Assembly: GCA_023257035.1 (NCBI GenBank)
Contig: JALRDI010000267.1
Coordinates: 1 to 5,182, forward strand
From: Ilumatobacteraceae bacterium
GTDB taxonomy: Bacteria; Actinomycetota; Acidimicrobiia; Acidimicrobiales; Ilumatobacteraceae
Direction of reading: 5' to 3'
Length of the DNA: 5,182 bases
Both the position numbers and the translations under genes were made by a program. The notes below the pieces were generated by a model that saw only the letters and a list, made by a program, of their open reading frames with translations, made no database searches and was not told where the DNA came from. Of this stretch, positions 1 through 5,182 are shown one piece after another. Numbering within the stretch: the stretch's first letter is position 1; each line of letters begins with the position of its first letter.

Positions 1-531
1 ATGCCATTCACCAGCAAGCAGGGGATTCATAGTTGCGAGATCATTGAATCCGGCGAGAACCTTCTGACCTGTGCAGATGGGGCATCCGGCCCCATTTGAT
101 GATCGGGTGGTGAGTTGCGTTCGCCACTCATGGGGAGGGCCATTTGGAATGCATTGTTTGTGCCACCACACGCTCGTTCTTGAATTGACTGTGACTTGCT
201 GTGGTGTGAGGTCGCCGTTCTTTGTTGGATGCCATTCAGCAGCCAACTCTGGATTGACCGTTGCAAGGTCATTGAAACCAACAAGGATCTTCTGTCCTGC
301 GCAAAAAGGGCAGGCTGAGCCCCGGGGTTTTGTTCGATTCCCAATTGCAGTTTCCCACTCATGAAAAGGGCCATCGGGGTCGCATCGCTTCTGCCACCAC
401 ACCTTCTTCCCAGAACTGATTCTCACATCTGAAGGCGTTAGGTCGCCGTTCTTCGATGGATGCCACTCGGCCACTAGGTCAGGCCTCAGGTCTGCAAGCG
501 AAGCACCAAGTTCTGGGCGAGACAAAGTCAT
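1..531 (-). CDS. Tandem zinc-ribbon (DUF4379-type) protein, N-terminal part; runs off the left edge
   Basis: The minus strand is open from an ATG at 531-529 to the window edge, giving 177 residues without a stop. The protein is a tandem repeat with a period of 76-77 residues. Each unit begins with an EWHPxKNGDLTP block (residues 22-33 and 99-110, with a third starting at 175), followed by a WW pair (45-46, 122-123), Cys (50, 127), HEW (57-59, 134-136), an Arg-rich turn and CPxC (74-77, 150-153). The Cys, His and CPxC residues are the expected zinc ligands, two sets in view. This is the known pattern of Pfam DUF4379 (probable zinc ribbon), usually found in several copies. The function is not known; nucleic-acid binding is an inference. 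The C-terminus, where any effector domain would lie, is outside the window. A weak GGA lies about 6 bases before the ATG. The GC content, near 53% by hand count, is below that of the neighbours and suggests acquired DNA. The repeat identification is firm. Confidence 0.9.
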   Translation of the reverse strand, partial: MTLSRPELGASLADLRPDLVAEWHPSKNGDLTPSDVRISSGKKVWWQKRCDPDGPFHEWETAIGNRTKPRGSACPFCAGQKILVGFNDLATVNPELAAEWHPTKNGDLTPQQVTVNSRTSVWWHKQCIPNGPPHEWRTQLTTRSSNGAGCPICTGQKVLAGFNDLATMNPLLAGEWH

Positions 532-596
532 AGTTTCCGCATTCGTCGTCAGATCACGAACTGATCAAACCGTAGCGACCTTGCATGTGATGCTCG

Positions 597-613
597 GGGG
601 TCTTAGAAGAAAA
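597..613 (+). repeat. 17-bp direct repeat, left copy
   Basis: GGGGTCTTAGAAGAAAA occurs here and again, identically and in the same orientation, at 3643-3659. The two copies bracket the regulator, kinase and DUF2306 genes. Seventeen identical bases are not expected by chance in a window this size. On the minus strand it reads as a T-rich tract followed by CTAAGACCCC, like the tail of a terminator. Confidence 0.8.
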
Positions 614-637
614 GATTCACCCATACGGGCTATGGGT
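610..637 (-). terminator. Left-facing terminator-like hairpin
   Basis: ACCCATA (619-625) and TATGGGT (631-637) form a perfect 7-bp inverted repeat around a 5-base loop. On the minus strand the hairpin is followed by GAATCTTTTCTTC, a T-rich tract that begins about four bases after the stem. The layout resembles the terminators at 3656-3709, including the shared CTTCTAA tail. No left-facing gene feeds it from the right, so it may instead be an operator, or a relic of a rearrangement. Confidence 0.4.
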
Positions 638-661
638 TTGGTGCGCGGGGTGACTGCACGA

Positions 662-727
662 ATCACACGGATCCGGGTGTTGTGATCACACGGGTCCGGA
701 TGTTGTGATCACACGGGTCCGAAGTCG
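662..727. repeat. Three tandem 23-bp repeats with palindromic junctions
   Basis: Units start at 662, 685 and 708, exactly 23 bp apart, each with ATCACACGG[A/G]TCCG. The first two continue with GG[G/A]TGTTGTG; the third diverges after TCCGAAG. The two junctions form the perfect palindrome TGTGATCACA (681-690 and 704-713), and CGGATCCG (668-675) is a further palindrome. The array lies about 80-145 bases upstream of the response-regulator gene. It could be an array of operator sites for a dimeric DNA-binding protein, or a copy of a dispersed intergenic repeat. The sequence alone does not decide. Confidence 0.75.
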
Positions 728-773
728 TTGCCTGGCTTTCGTCGCTATCAGGCGCGGTTTCTGTCGTCTTACG

Positions 774-800
774 TTGGCTGAATCTTCGATCTGAGATACT
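774..800 (+). promoter_or_regulatory. Probable leaderless promoter of the two-component operon
   Basis: GATACT at 795-800 is close to the -10 consensus, and TTGGCT at 774-779 is a plausible -35, although the 15-base spacer is short. A start about 7 bases after the -10 falls on the GTG start codon at 807, so the message would have no leader. This fits the lack of a clear Shine-Dalgarno sequence (only GAG at 793-795). Leaderless genes are common in actinobacteria. Confidence 0.45.
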
Positions 801-806
801 GGTGCG

Positions 807-1463
807 GTGCGCATCTTGCTCGTCGAAGACGATCGTCAGCTTCTAGCTGCCACCGCTCGGGGGCTGCGGAACGCCGGGTTGGCCGTCGATGTCGCTGACT
901 GCGGCGAAGATGCTCTCGCGAAGACGGCAGTGAATGAGTACGACGTTGTCGTGCTGGACCGCGATCTGCCGGGCATGCACGGCGATGACGTGTGCCGGTC
1001 GATCGCGGCTGGGTCAGCCCGGATTTTGATGTTGACCGCGTTCGACTCTCTTGACGACCGGGTGGCGGGGCTCGGCCTGGGTGCTGACGACTATCTGGTC
1101 AAGCCGTTCCATCTCCGAGAGCTCGTGGCGAGAATCCATGCAGTGGGTCGCCGGTCGGGGCAAAGCGCAGCGCCGGTTCTCGAGGTCGGCGATTGTCGGC
1201 TCGACCCGCACCTACGGGTGGTCCATCGTGCCAACCGGTTGATCCGCCTCACACCGAAAGAGTTCGGGGTGTTGGAGGTGTTGATGACGCGGAGCCCGGC
1301 TCCGGTGAGTGCGGAACTGCTCCTGGAAAAGGTATGGGATGAGCACGCAGATCCGTTTATCAACGCAGTGCGGGTCACGATGGTGACGCTGCGCCGCAAG
1401 CTTGGTGCGCCGCCAATTGTCGAGACCATCAAGTCGGTCGGATACCGGGTAACGGCGAGGTGA
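807..1463 (+). CDS. OmpR/PhoB-family two-component response regulator
   Basis: This is a 218-residue cytoplasmic transcription factor of standard family length. The receiver domain (about 1-115) shows the acidic pair D8-D9, the phospho-acceptor D51 in VVVLDRDLPGM, the switch residue T77 in LMLTA, and K99 in the LVKPF motif. A linker of about 10 residues leads to a winged-helix DNA-binding domain (about 124-218) with LTPKEFGVLEVL, a recognition helix ending in VTLRRKL, and the wing motif VETIKSVGYR. All catalytic residues are present, so it should be a functional phospho-switch. The start is GTG at 807; no in-frame start lies close upstream and the protein begins directly with the first beta strand. 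Its TGA overlaps the start of the kinase gene, so the two are co-transcribed and almost certainly cognate. The targets are unknown; likely ones are this operon and the DUF2306 gene downstream. No specific orthologue is recognised. Confidence 0.96.
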   Translation: MRILLVEDDRQLLAATARGLRNAGLAVDVADCGEDALAKTAVNEYDVVVLDRDLPGMHGDDVCRSIAAGSARILMLTAFDSLDDRVAGLGLGADDYLVKPFHLRELVARIHAVGRRSGQSAAPVLEVGDCRLDPHLRVVHRANRLIRLTPKEFGVLEVLMTRSPAPVSAELLLEKVWDEHADPFINAVRVTMVTLRRKLGAPPIVETIKSVGYRVTAR

Positions 1464-2725
1464 TGGATCGACTCGGCCTACGGGGTCGAGCTGCGGTTGG
1501 TTTCGCGGCGAGTTGTGCGGTTGCGATCGTTGTCTCCCTCGCCACGGCGGGGGCGTTGCTCACCGGTGGACTCCAGGCTGGCGACGACGGCGAGTACCTG
1601 ACCGAGGCGCTGCGGGAGCTCGGGGCCGAGCGAGGTGTGGACGCCAGTGAGATTGCTCCTCTTCTGGACTTGGCACTCGATGACGCACCCGTCGGGCTGG
1701 ACGACGTCCCGAGTGGTGGCCAGCTTGATACTGCTCAGTACGCATTGCTCGATGAGGCATTGAACAGGGCGGAGGAGAAGCAGTTCGATGCCACGGTCGT
1801 CCTCTTTGCTCAGATCGCTGTCGGCGTGGCGATTGCCGGAACCCTGGCGGCAGGCGCCGTCGCGTGGACGCTCATGAATCGGCTGCTCGGCCCCGTGGAG
1901 CAGCTTTCGCTGGCGGCGGCAGACGCAGCCGTTGGTGACCTGAGCCAGCGGATCCGCCTCGATGGCCCTAACGATGAACTCAAACGTCTCGCTGACACAT
2001 TCGACGACATGCTCGAGCAACTGGAAGCGTCGTTCGAGCGGCAGCGGCAGTTCTCCGCGAACGCTGCTCACGAACTCCGCACACCCTTGGCCGTCATACG
2101 AGCAGAGCTCGATGCCGTACGGTCGACCTCGACCGCATCGCCAGAACAGCTCGAGTTTGCCGAGGCCATCGACCGCGCCACCACCCGAGCGGAAGGTCTG
2201 GTCACGGCGCTGCTGCAGTTGGGGAAGGCCGAGGCTGGAGTCCGTCATCTGGACGATGTCGATCTCGCCGAGATCGTCGGCGATATCGTCCAACGACAGA
2301 TTGTGGCGTTTACGAGCGCTGGCCTCCAGATCGAATTGGATCTCGGCGAGGGGGACACAGCCCAGATCGATGGAGACGCTGCTCTCCTCGACATCATGGC
2401 CCTCAATCTGATCGGCAACGCGCTCAGCCACTCCCGGCCAGATACGAGCGTCGAAGTGTCCGTGATGCCTGAAACCGATGGCACAGTGACCCTGACCGTC
2501 TGCAACGAAGCCGATGGGCTCGATGACGATCTCGCGAGCCTCACCGACCCGTACCGCCGCGGTCTTCACGCGGAACGTGGGCACGGGCACGGGCTCGGTC
2601 TGACGATCATCCAAACCGTCGCTGCGGCCCACAATGCCACTCTGTCGATTGAGCGACTGAACGACGAGAGGTTTCGGGCGTCGGTTCACTTCCCAGCACC
2701 AGCGGTCTCGTCCGGTCAGAGTTGA
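1463..2725 (+). CDS. Membrane sensor histidine kinase (HAMP-HisKA-HATPase)
   Basis: This 420-residue inner-membrane kinase pairs with the regulator upstream. In order: a short cytoplasmic N-terminus, TM1 (about 10-35), an outside loop of about 75 residues, TM2 (about 110-137), HAMP (about 137-188), and a HisKA dimerisation helix with phospho-accepting H203 in NAAHELRTPLAVIRAE. The ATPase domain has its N box at N319 in NLIGNALSHS, and its G2 box is GHGHGLGLT (373-381). The G1 box is unusual: NEADG (348-352) stands where DxGxG is expected. The outside loop holds no known sensor domain and is strongly acidic (19 Asp/Glu against 4 basic residues), with no Cys or His, so a cation or an envelope change is a possible signal (inference). 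The ATG at 1463 overlaps the regulator stop as TGATG, which implies translational coupling; a GTG at 1460 is the alternative start. The architecture resembles compact QseC- or metal-sensor-like kinases. Confidence 0.95.
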   Translation: MDRLGLRGRAAVGFAASCAVAIVVSLATAGALLTGGLQAGDDGEYLTEALRELGAERGVDASEIAPLLDLALDDAPVGLDDVPSGGQLDTAQYALLDEALNRAEEKQFDATVVLFAQIAVGVAIAGTLAAGAVAWTLMNRLLGPVEQLSLAAADAAVGDLSQRIRLDGPNDELKRLADTFDDMLEQLEASFERQRQFSANAAHELRTPLAVIRAELDAVRSTSTASPEQLEFAEAIDRATTRAEGLVTALLQLGKAEAGVRHLDDVDLAEIVGDIVQRQIVAFTSAGLQIELDLGEGDTAQIDGDAALLDIMALNLIGNALSHSRPDTSVEVSVMPETDGTVTLTVCNEADGLDDDLASLTDPYRRGLHAERGHGHGLGLTIIQTVAAAHNATLSIERLNDERFRASVHFPAPAVSSGQS

Positions 2726-2766
2726 ACCCTGTCGATCTTGCGGGCGCCACCCGCGACGAACGCTGA

Positions 2767-2800
2767 CCAAACGTTCTCCAAACATCGCCGATGCCATGCT
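2767..2800 (+). promoter_or_regulatory. Candidate response-regulator direct repeat and promoter for the DUF2306 gene
   Basis: CCAAAC occurs at 2767-2772 and again at 2778-2783, exactly 11 bp start to start. That is the spacing of paired half-sites bound by OmpR/PhoB-type dimers. A poor -10 match, CATGCT (2795-2800), follows 11 bases later, placing the repeat over the -35 position as in PhoB-activated promoters. The start would fall on the ATG at 2807, leaderless. The match to an operator is by arrangement only; the regulator's real motif is unknown. Confidence 0.35.
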
Positions 2801-2806
2801 CACCAC

Positions 2807-3652
2807 ATGAACACTCAGGCGTTGCCCCAGCCTCAGACGTCGCTCCAGCCACGTCGGCCCGGTCGATCCATCGGCCCGTGGCTGGTGACGGCGCTGTTGT
2901 TCATGCTCGCTTCGCTGCCGGTTGGCATGCGACTGGCCGACCCCGACGCCGCTGCCCTGGAAGACGCTGAGGCGGCTGCTGAAGTCGAGACATCTGAATC
3001 ACCCGGGCCAATCGCCGCCGAACCGGGAGAGGCCGAGGAGCGCAAGGAACTGAGCGAAGAGCACGAAGAGCACGAAGGGGATGGGGACGGGGAAGCGGGA
3101 CAGGCTCAAGTCGGCGGTGGGTTCCTCTCGCGCTTCTTGTCGAGCGACGGCATCGTTCCCCGAGTCTTGCTGCCAGTTCACATCGTGTTGAGCGGCCTCA
3201 TGATGCTCGTCGGCCCGTTCCAGTTCAATAGCGTTGTTCGGCGACGTTGGTCGAAAGTCCACCGCTGGCTCGGCTACACCTTATTCCCTGCTGCGATTGG
3301 TGCTGGGGTTACCGCAATCATGATCACGTTCATCAACCCCAACCGGTTCACCACGTTGAACTTCCTTAGCAATTGGGTCTTTGGCGGGTGGCTCACCGCG
3401 ACCGCAGTAATGGCCCTAGTTTCGATCCGTGGCCGAAAGGTTAGAAAACATCAGCGATGGGCCATTCGGGCGTTTGGAGCAGGCCTCACCGTTGCGGTTC
3501 ATCGCCTTTGGGGGGTAGCCGCTCTGGCGTTACCGCCTCTTGATCCCGATGCCATTCCTGCCTCCGTAAAGGACGTTGTGCTGTCGCTAGCCACTATCGC
3601 AACCGCTGAGGTGCTGGCCCGAAAATCGGGAACACCCCCGATGGGGTCTTAG
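2807..3652 (+). CDS. DUF2306-type multi-pass membrane protein with acidic extracytoplasmic loop
   Basis: This is a 281-residue integral membrane protein. TM1 (about 24-42) is followed by a hydrophilic loop (about 44-113) with 21 Asp/Glu and only two Arg/Lys in residues 45-96, including HEEHE at 86-90. A bundle of about five more helices follows (about 117-139, 154-177, 190-207, 222-241, 254-270). The core matches the DUF2306 family: H125 with GPFQF (136-140), KVHRWLG (150-156), KHQRW (214-218) and VHRLWG (231-236). Those conserved His residues resemble membrane haem ligands, but haem binding is not shown here. The biochemical role of the family is not established. The ATG at 2807 is chosen because it directly precedes the basic N-terminus; a TTG at 2738 would add 23 unlikely residues over the candidate promoter. 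It lies 81 bp after the kinase gene, probably in the same regulon. The stop codon falls inside the right copy of the 17-bp repeat, so the last three residues come from repeat DNA. Confidence 0.8.
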   Translation: MNTQALPQPQTSLQPRRPGRSIGPWLVTALLFMLASLPVGMRLADPDAAALEDAEAAAEVETSESPGPIAAEPGEAEERKELSEEHEEHEGDGDGEAGQAQVGGGFLSRFLSSDGIVPRVLLPVHIVLSGLMMLVGPFQFNSVVRRRWSKVHRWLGYTLFPAAIGAGVTAIMITFINPNRFTTLNFLSNWVFGGWLTATAVMALVSIRGRKVRKHQRWAIRAFGAGLTVAVHRLWGVAALALPPLDPDAIPASVKDVVLSLATIATAEVLARKSGTPPMGS

Positions 3653-3659
3653 AAGAAAA
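3643..3659 (+). repeat. 17-bp direct repeat, right copy
   Basis: This copy of GGGGTCTTAGAAGAAAA is identical to the one at 597-613. It overlaps the DUF2306 stop codon (TAG, 3650-3652). Its TTAGAAGAAAA end is repeated 21 bp further on as TTAGGAGAAAA (3670-3680), so the right boundary also holds a short imperfect tandem duplication. Confidence 0.8.
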
Positions 3660-3700
3660 AACCCAACTGTTAGGAGAAAAAATCAGCCCAGTGCGTTGGG
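3656..3700 (-). terminator. Distal left-facing terminator hairpin (alternative to the proximal one)
   Basis: On the minus strand CCCAAC (3700-3695) can pair with GTTGGG (3667-3662), and six T follow directly (3661-3656). The 27-base loop is long, and the 5' arm lies in the loop of the proximal hairpin. The two structures are therefore probably alternatives or successive backups for the lipoprotein transcript. Confidence 0.45.
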
Positions 3701-3709
3701 ATCGGCTGA
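3677..3709 (-). terminator. Intrinsic terminator of the lipoprotein gene (proximal)
   Basis: On the minus strand TCAGCC (3709-3704) and GGCTGA (3688-3683) form a perfect 6-bp stem, followed at once by six T (3682-3677). It lies about 100 bases beyond the lipoprotein stop. It shares its 3' arm with the TGA that ends the coding-like tail at 3683-3808. It would also separate this transcript from the convergent DUF2306 message. No comparable right-facing terminator was found. Confidence 0.6.
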
Positions 3710-3808
3710 GATGGTGCTGATCTCGAGCAGCACGGCTTGGAGCTCCTCAGCGATCTCAGCCGCGATGATCTCGGGGGCGGGCAGGTCGGAGCGACCCTGA
3801 CAGCACGC
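3683..3808 (-). other. In-frame, coding-like tail after the lipoprotein stop codon
   Basis: Directly after the lipoprotein TAG (3811-3809), the same frame stays open for 41 codons to a TGA at 3685-3683. The stretch from about residue 13 of the tail (PEIIAAEIAEELQAVLLEIS) has GC-rich third positions (about 23 of 29) and reads as an amphipathic helix. No ATG or GTG start precedes the helical part, so it is not an obvious independent gene. It may be a lost C-terminal extension, a readthrough product, the decayed end of another gene, or a sequencing error at the TAG. Its TGA coincides with the terminator stem, as expected for a genuine gene end. Confidence 0.4.
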
Positions 3809-5182
3809 CTAACCCGACTCGATACCCCAGAAGTCAACGAGTTTGTCGAGCCGTTCGGTTGGGAAGAAGTCCTCGGGGGGCGTCGGGTTGTCGCGCATGA
3901 ACTGGTTGAACTGCTCGTAGAGCTCGTCCTTGGTGAGCCCGAAGTGTTTGTCGAGGGCTCCCTCGAATCCGAGGGCCCAAACATCTTCGTGAAGGCTGAT
4001 GAACAGGGTCTCAAACGACGTCAGGTAAGCAAGGTAGAAGTTGAGGATCTCCATGTGGCTTGGACAGACCCACGTCTCGCGCATCTCTTCGAGTTCGCTG
4101 AAACCGGTGCACTCCTCCCACTCGTCGCCCTCACCGCGGATCGCCCGGCTCGCTTCCTCAAACTTCTGGGTCATGTTGCAGTTCGTCTGCGACGCGACCC
4201 GCTCCCATAACGGGTTATCGGGACCGTTGCCGGTCAGACGGGGGTCGCCTGCGCATGCCCCCTCGAGACCGAGGTCTTTGGTGATCTTCAGATCGTCGAA
4301 AACGTCGCGGAGGAACAAGGTGGGGAACACTTGAGCCTGCCCTTCGACGAACCAAGCGGGTGATCCGGTGTGGTTCCACCCTCCGCAACAGTCGGCGGGC
4401 ATTCCGAGGGAGCGGCCAAGCGTGTGGGCTCTCTGCACGTGGTGGTAATACTCATGCACCCACCCGTTGATGGTCATGTACATGAACACATCCGTTCCGA
4501 AGTTTTCCCGATCCCACTCCCAATGCGGGTCGGTCAGCGGGTTCGGCTGATTGCAGAACGAGAAATCGTTGTAACCGTCGTACTTGTTCTCCCGACTAAG
4601 CCCTCCCAGACAGCTCCGACGGTCGTAGACGAGATCGATCGATGGGTCGAGCGGGTGGCCATCGTTGTCATAGAAGTAGCCGAATTGGTCGAGGGCCTCT
4701 AACGCTTCACTGTTGTCACCATCGACCTCGTAGGTGATGTGCACATACCGGTCATATCCGCCGACGTAATCGATGAGTTTCTGGTGAACGTCGGCGTGAT
4801 ACCGGCGGAGATCATCCGGTATCTCGGCTGAGAAGAGATAGCAGTGCTCCGGCTCGGATTTGGGCACATTCATGCCGATGTCCCTGAACACGTCATTGAC
4901 CGAGGTGTCTCCATCGACGATCACCCGTGGGCTGATGACGCAGTCGACATTGTCCGAGACAACAACGATCGGCTCACCATCCAAGGTAAAGCCTCGGGTG
5001 CCGCTCTGGTCCTCACCGACTGCCTCGTCCTCCGGGTCACCCCCGTCAGAAGGGCCTTCCGTTGACGTGGATGTTTCGGCCTCAGAACCTCCAGCCTGAT
5101 CCGCAGGCAGATCGGTTTCCGTGTCCGTTTCACCAGAGACCGAGGTGCTTGAGCAGGCAACTCCGAACAAACCCAGGATCAA
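3809..5182 (-). CDS. Secreted lipoprotein, predicted gluzincin-type zinc metallopeptidase; 5' end off the right edge
   Basis: The minus strand is open for 457 codons from the window edge. The first codons (hydrophobic ILGLFGVAC) are the end of a lipoprotein signal peptide with lipobox GVAC, so C10 should be the lipid-anchored residue. No positively charged n-region is present, and the edge TTG is probably an internal Leu, so the true start lies outside. A linker rich in Asp, Glu, Ser, Thr and Gly (about 11-60) follows. The mature part contains HEYYHH (243-248), an HExxH zinc motif, and PAWFVEGQA (276-284), where E280 is placed as the third zinc ligand, 33 residues after H247. This is the gluzincin (clan MA) layout; E244 would be the general base. 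Ten further Cys suggest disulfides and fit an extracytoplasmic site. The specific family and substrate are not recognised. The gene converges on the DUF2306 gene and has its own terminators. Confidence 0.8.
   Translation of the reverse strand: MILGLFGVACSSTSVSGETDTETDLPADQAGGSEAETSTSTEGPSDGGDPEDEAVGEDQSGTRGFTLDGEPIVVVSDNVDCVISPRVIVDGDTSVNDVFRDIGMNVPKSEPEHCYLFSAEIPDDLRRYHADVHQKLIDYVGGYDRYVHITYEVDGDNSEALEALDQFGYFYDNDGHPLDPSIDLVYDRRSCLGGLSRENKYDGYNDFSFCNQPNPLTDPHWEWDRENFGTDVFMYMTINGWVHEYYHHVQRAHTLGRSLGMPADCCGGWNHTGSPAWFVEGQAQVFPTLFLRDVFDDLKITKDLGLEGACAGDPRLTGNGPDNPLWERVASQTNCNMTQKFEEASRAIRGEGDEWEECTGFSELEEMRETWVCPSHMEILNFYLAYLTSFETLFISLHEDVWALGFEGALDKHFGLTKDELYEQFNQFMRDNPTPPEDFFPTERLDKLVDFWGIESG

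Noticed and set aside
27..374. A 115-codon minus-strand frame with a stop within the window
   Set aside because: It is a shifted frame of the DUF4379 repeat gene, whose own frame shows periodic zinc ligands and no stop.
662..727. A CRISPR array or plasmid iterons
   Set aside because: Units are directly adjacent with no spacers, so it is not CRISPR. No replication gene is present and there are only about three copies, so an origin is not supported.
1478..2806. A 442-codon open frame on the minus strand, longer than the kinase gene opposite it
   Set aside because: It lies antisense to a kinase with all its conserved boxes. Its sequence is Arg- and Gly-rich with no recognisable domain, typical of an antisense frame in GC-rich DNA.
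3625..3647. Hairpins ATCGGG...CCCGAT and ACCCC...GGGGT at the end of the DUF2306 gene as a right-facing terminator
   Set aside because: They are not followed by T on the plus strand and lie within the coding sequence, so a terminator for that gene is not supported.
3714..3733. Inverted repeat GTGCTG...CAGCAC as a terminator
   Set aside because: It has no T-tract on either strand and lies inside the coding-like tail; the stems with T6 tracts nearby explain termination better.
3737..4210. A 157-codon plus-strand frame opposite the C-terminal part of the lipoprotein
   Set aside because: It mirrors the lipoprotein codons and has no domain; the minus-strand frame has a signal peptide, zinc motifs and terminators.

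Overview
The window looks like actinobacterial chromosome (Actinomycetota). It is GC-rich across the central and right genes, has GTG starts, promoters that fit leaderless transcription, and a lipoprotein with a long acidic Ser/Thr linker. A marine or freshwater acidimicrobial lineage would fit, but that is an impression only; the sequence does not fix the taxon.

Layout, left to right. (1) 1-531, minus strand: the N-terminal 177 codons of a protein built from tandem DUF4379-type zinc-ribbon repeats. It runs off the left edge and is clearly poorer in GC (about 53% by hand count over 360 bases) than its neighbours. (2) 532-806: a divergent intergenic region with a 17-bp sequence that recurs at 3643, a terminator-like hairpin facing left, three tandem 23-bp repeats with TGTGATCACA palindromes at the unit junctions, and a probable leaderless promoter. 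(3) 807-2725: a two-component operon, an OmpR-family response regulator whose stop codon overlaps the start of a small membrane histidine kinase. (4) 2807-3652: a DUF2306-type polytopic membrane protein with a very acidic loop. It is preceded by an 11-bp-spaced direct repeat that could be the regulator's binding site. (5) 3653-3808: a convergent intergenic region with two overlapping left-facing terminator hairpins and a coding-like in-frame tail beyond the next gene's stop. (6) 3809-5182, minus strand: a secreted lipoprotein with a gluzincin-type HExxH...E zinc protease signature, cut at the right edge just inside its signal peptide.

How it may work together (inference): the kinase senses something at the outer face of the membrane through a short, strongly acidic loop. 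The regulator then probably controls its own operon and the DUF2306 gene, which also carries a strongly acidic extracytoplasmic loop. The regulator-kinase-DUF2306 block is bounded on both sides by the same 17 bp, and the left copy sits beside a left-facing terminator that no left-facing gene needs. This suggests the block was inserted into the terminator tail of the lipoprotein gene, which would once have lain directly upstream of the DUF4379 gene.
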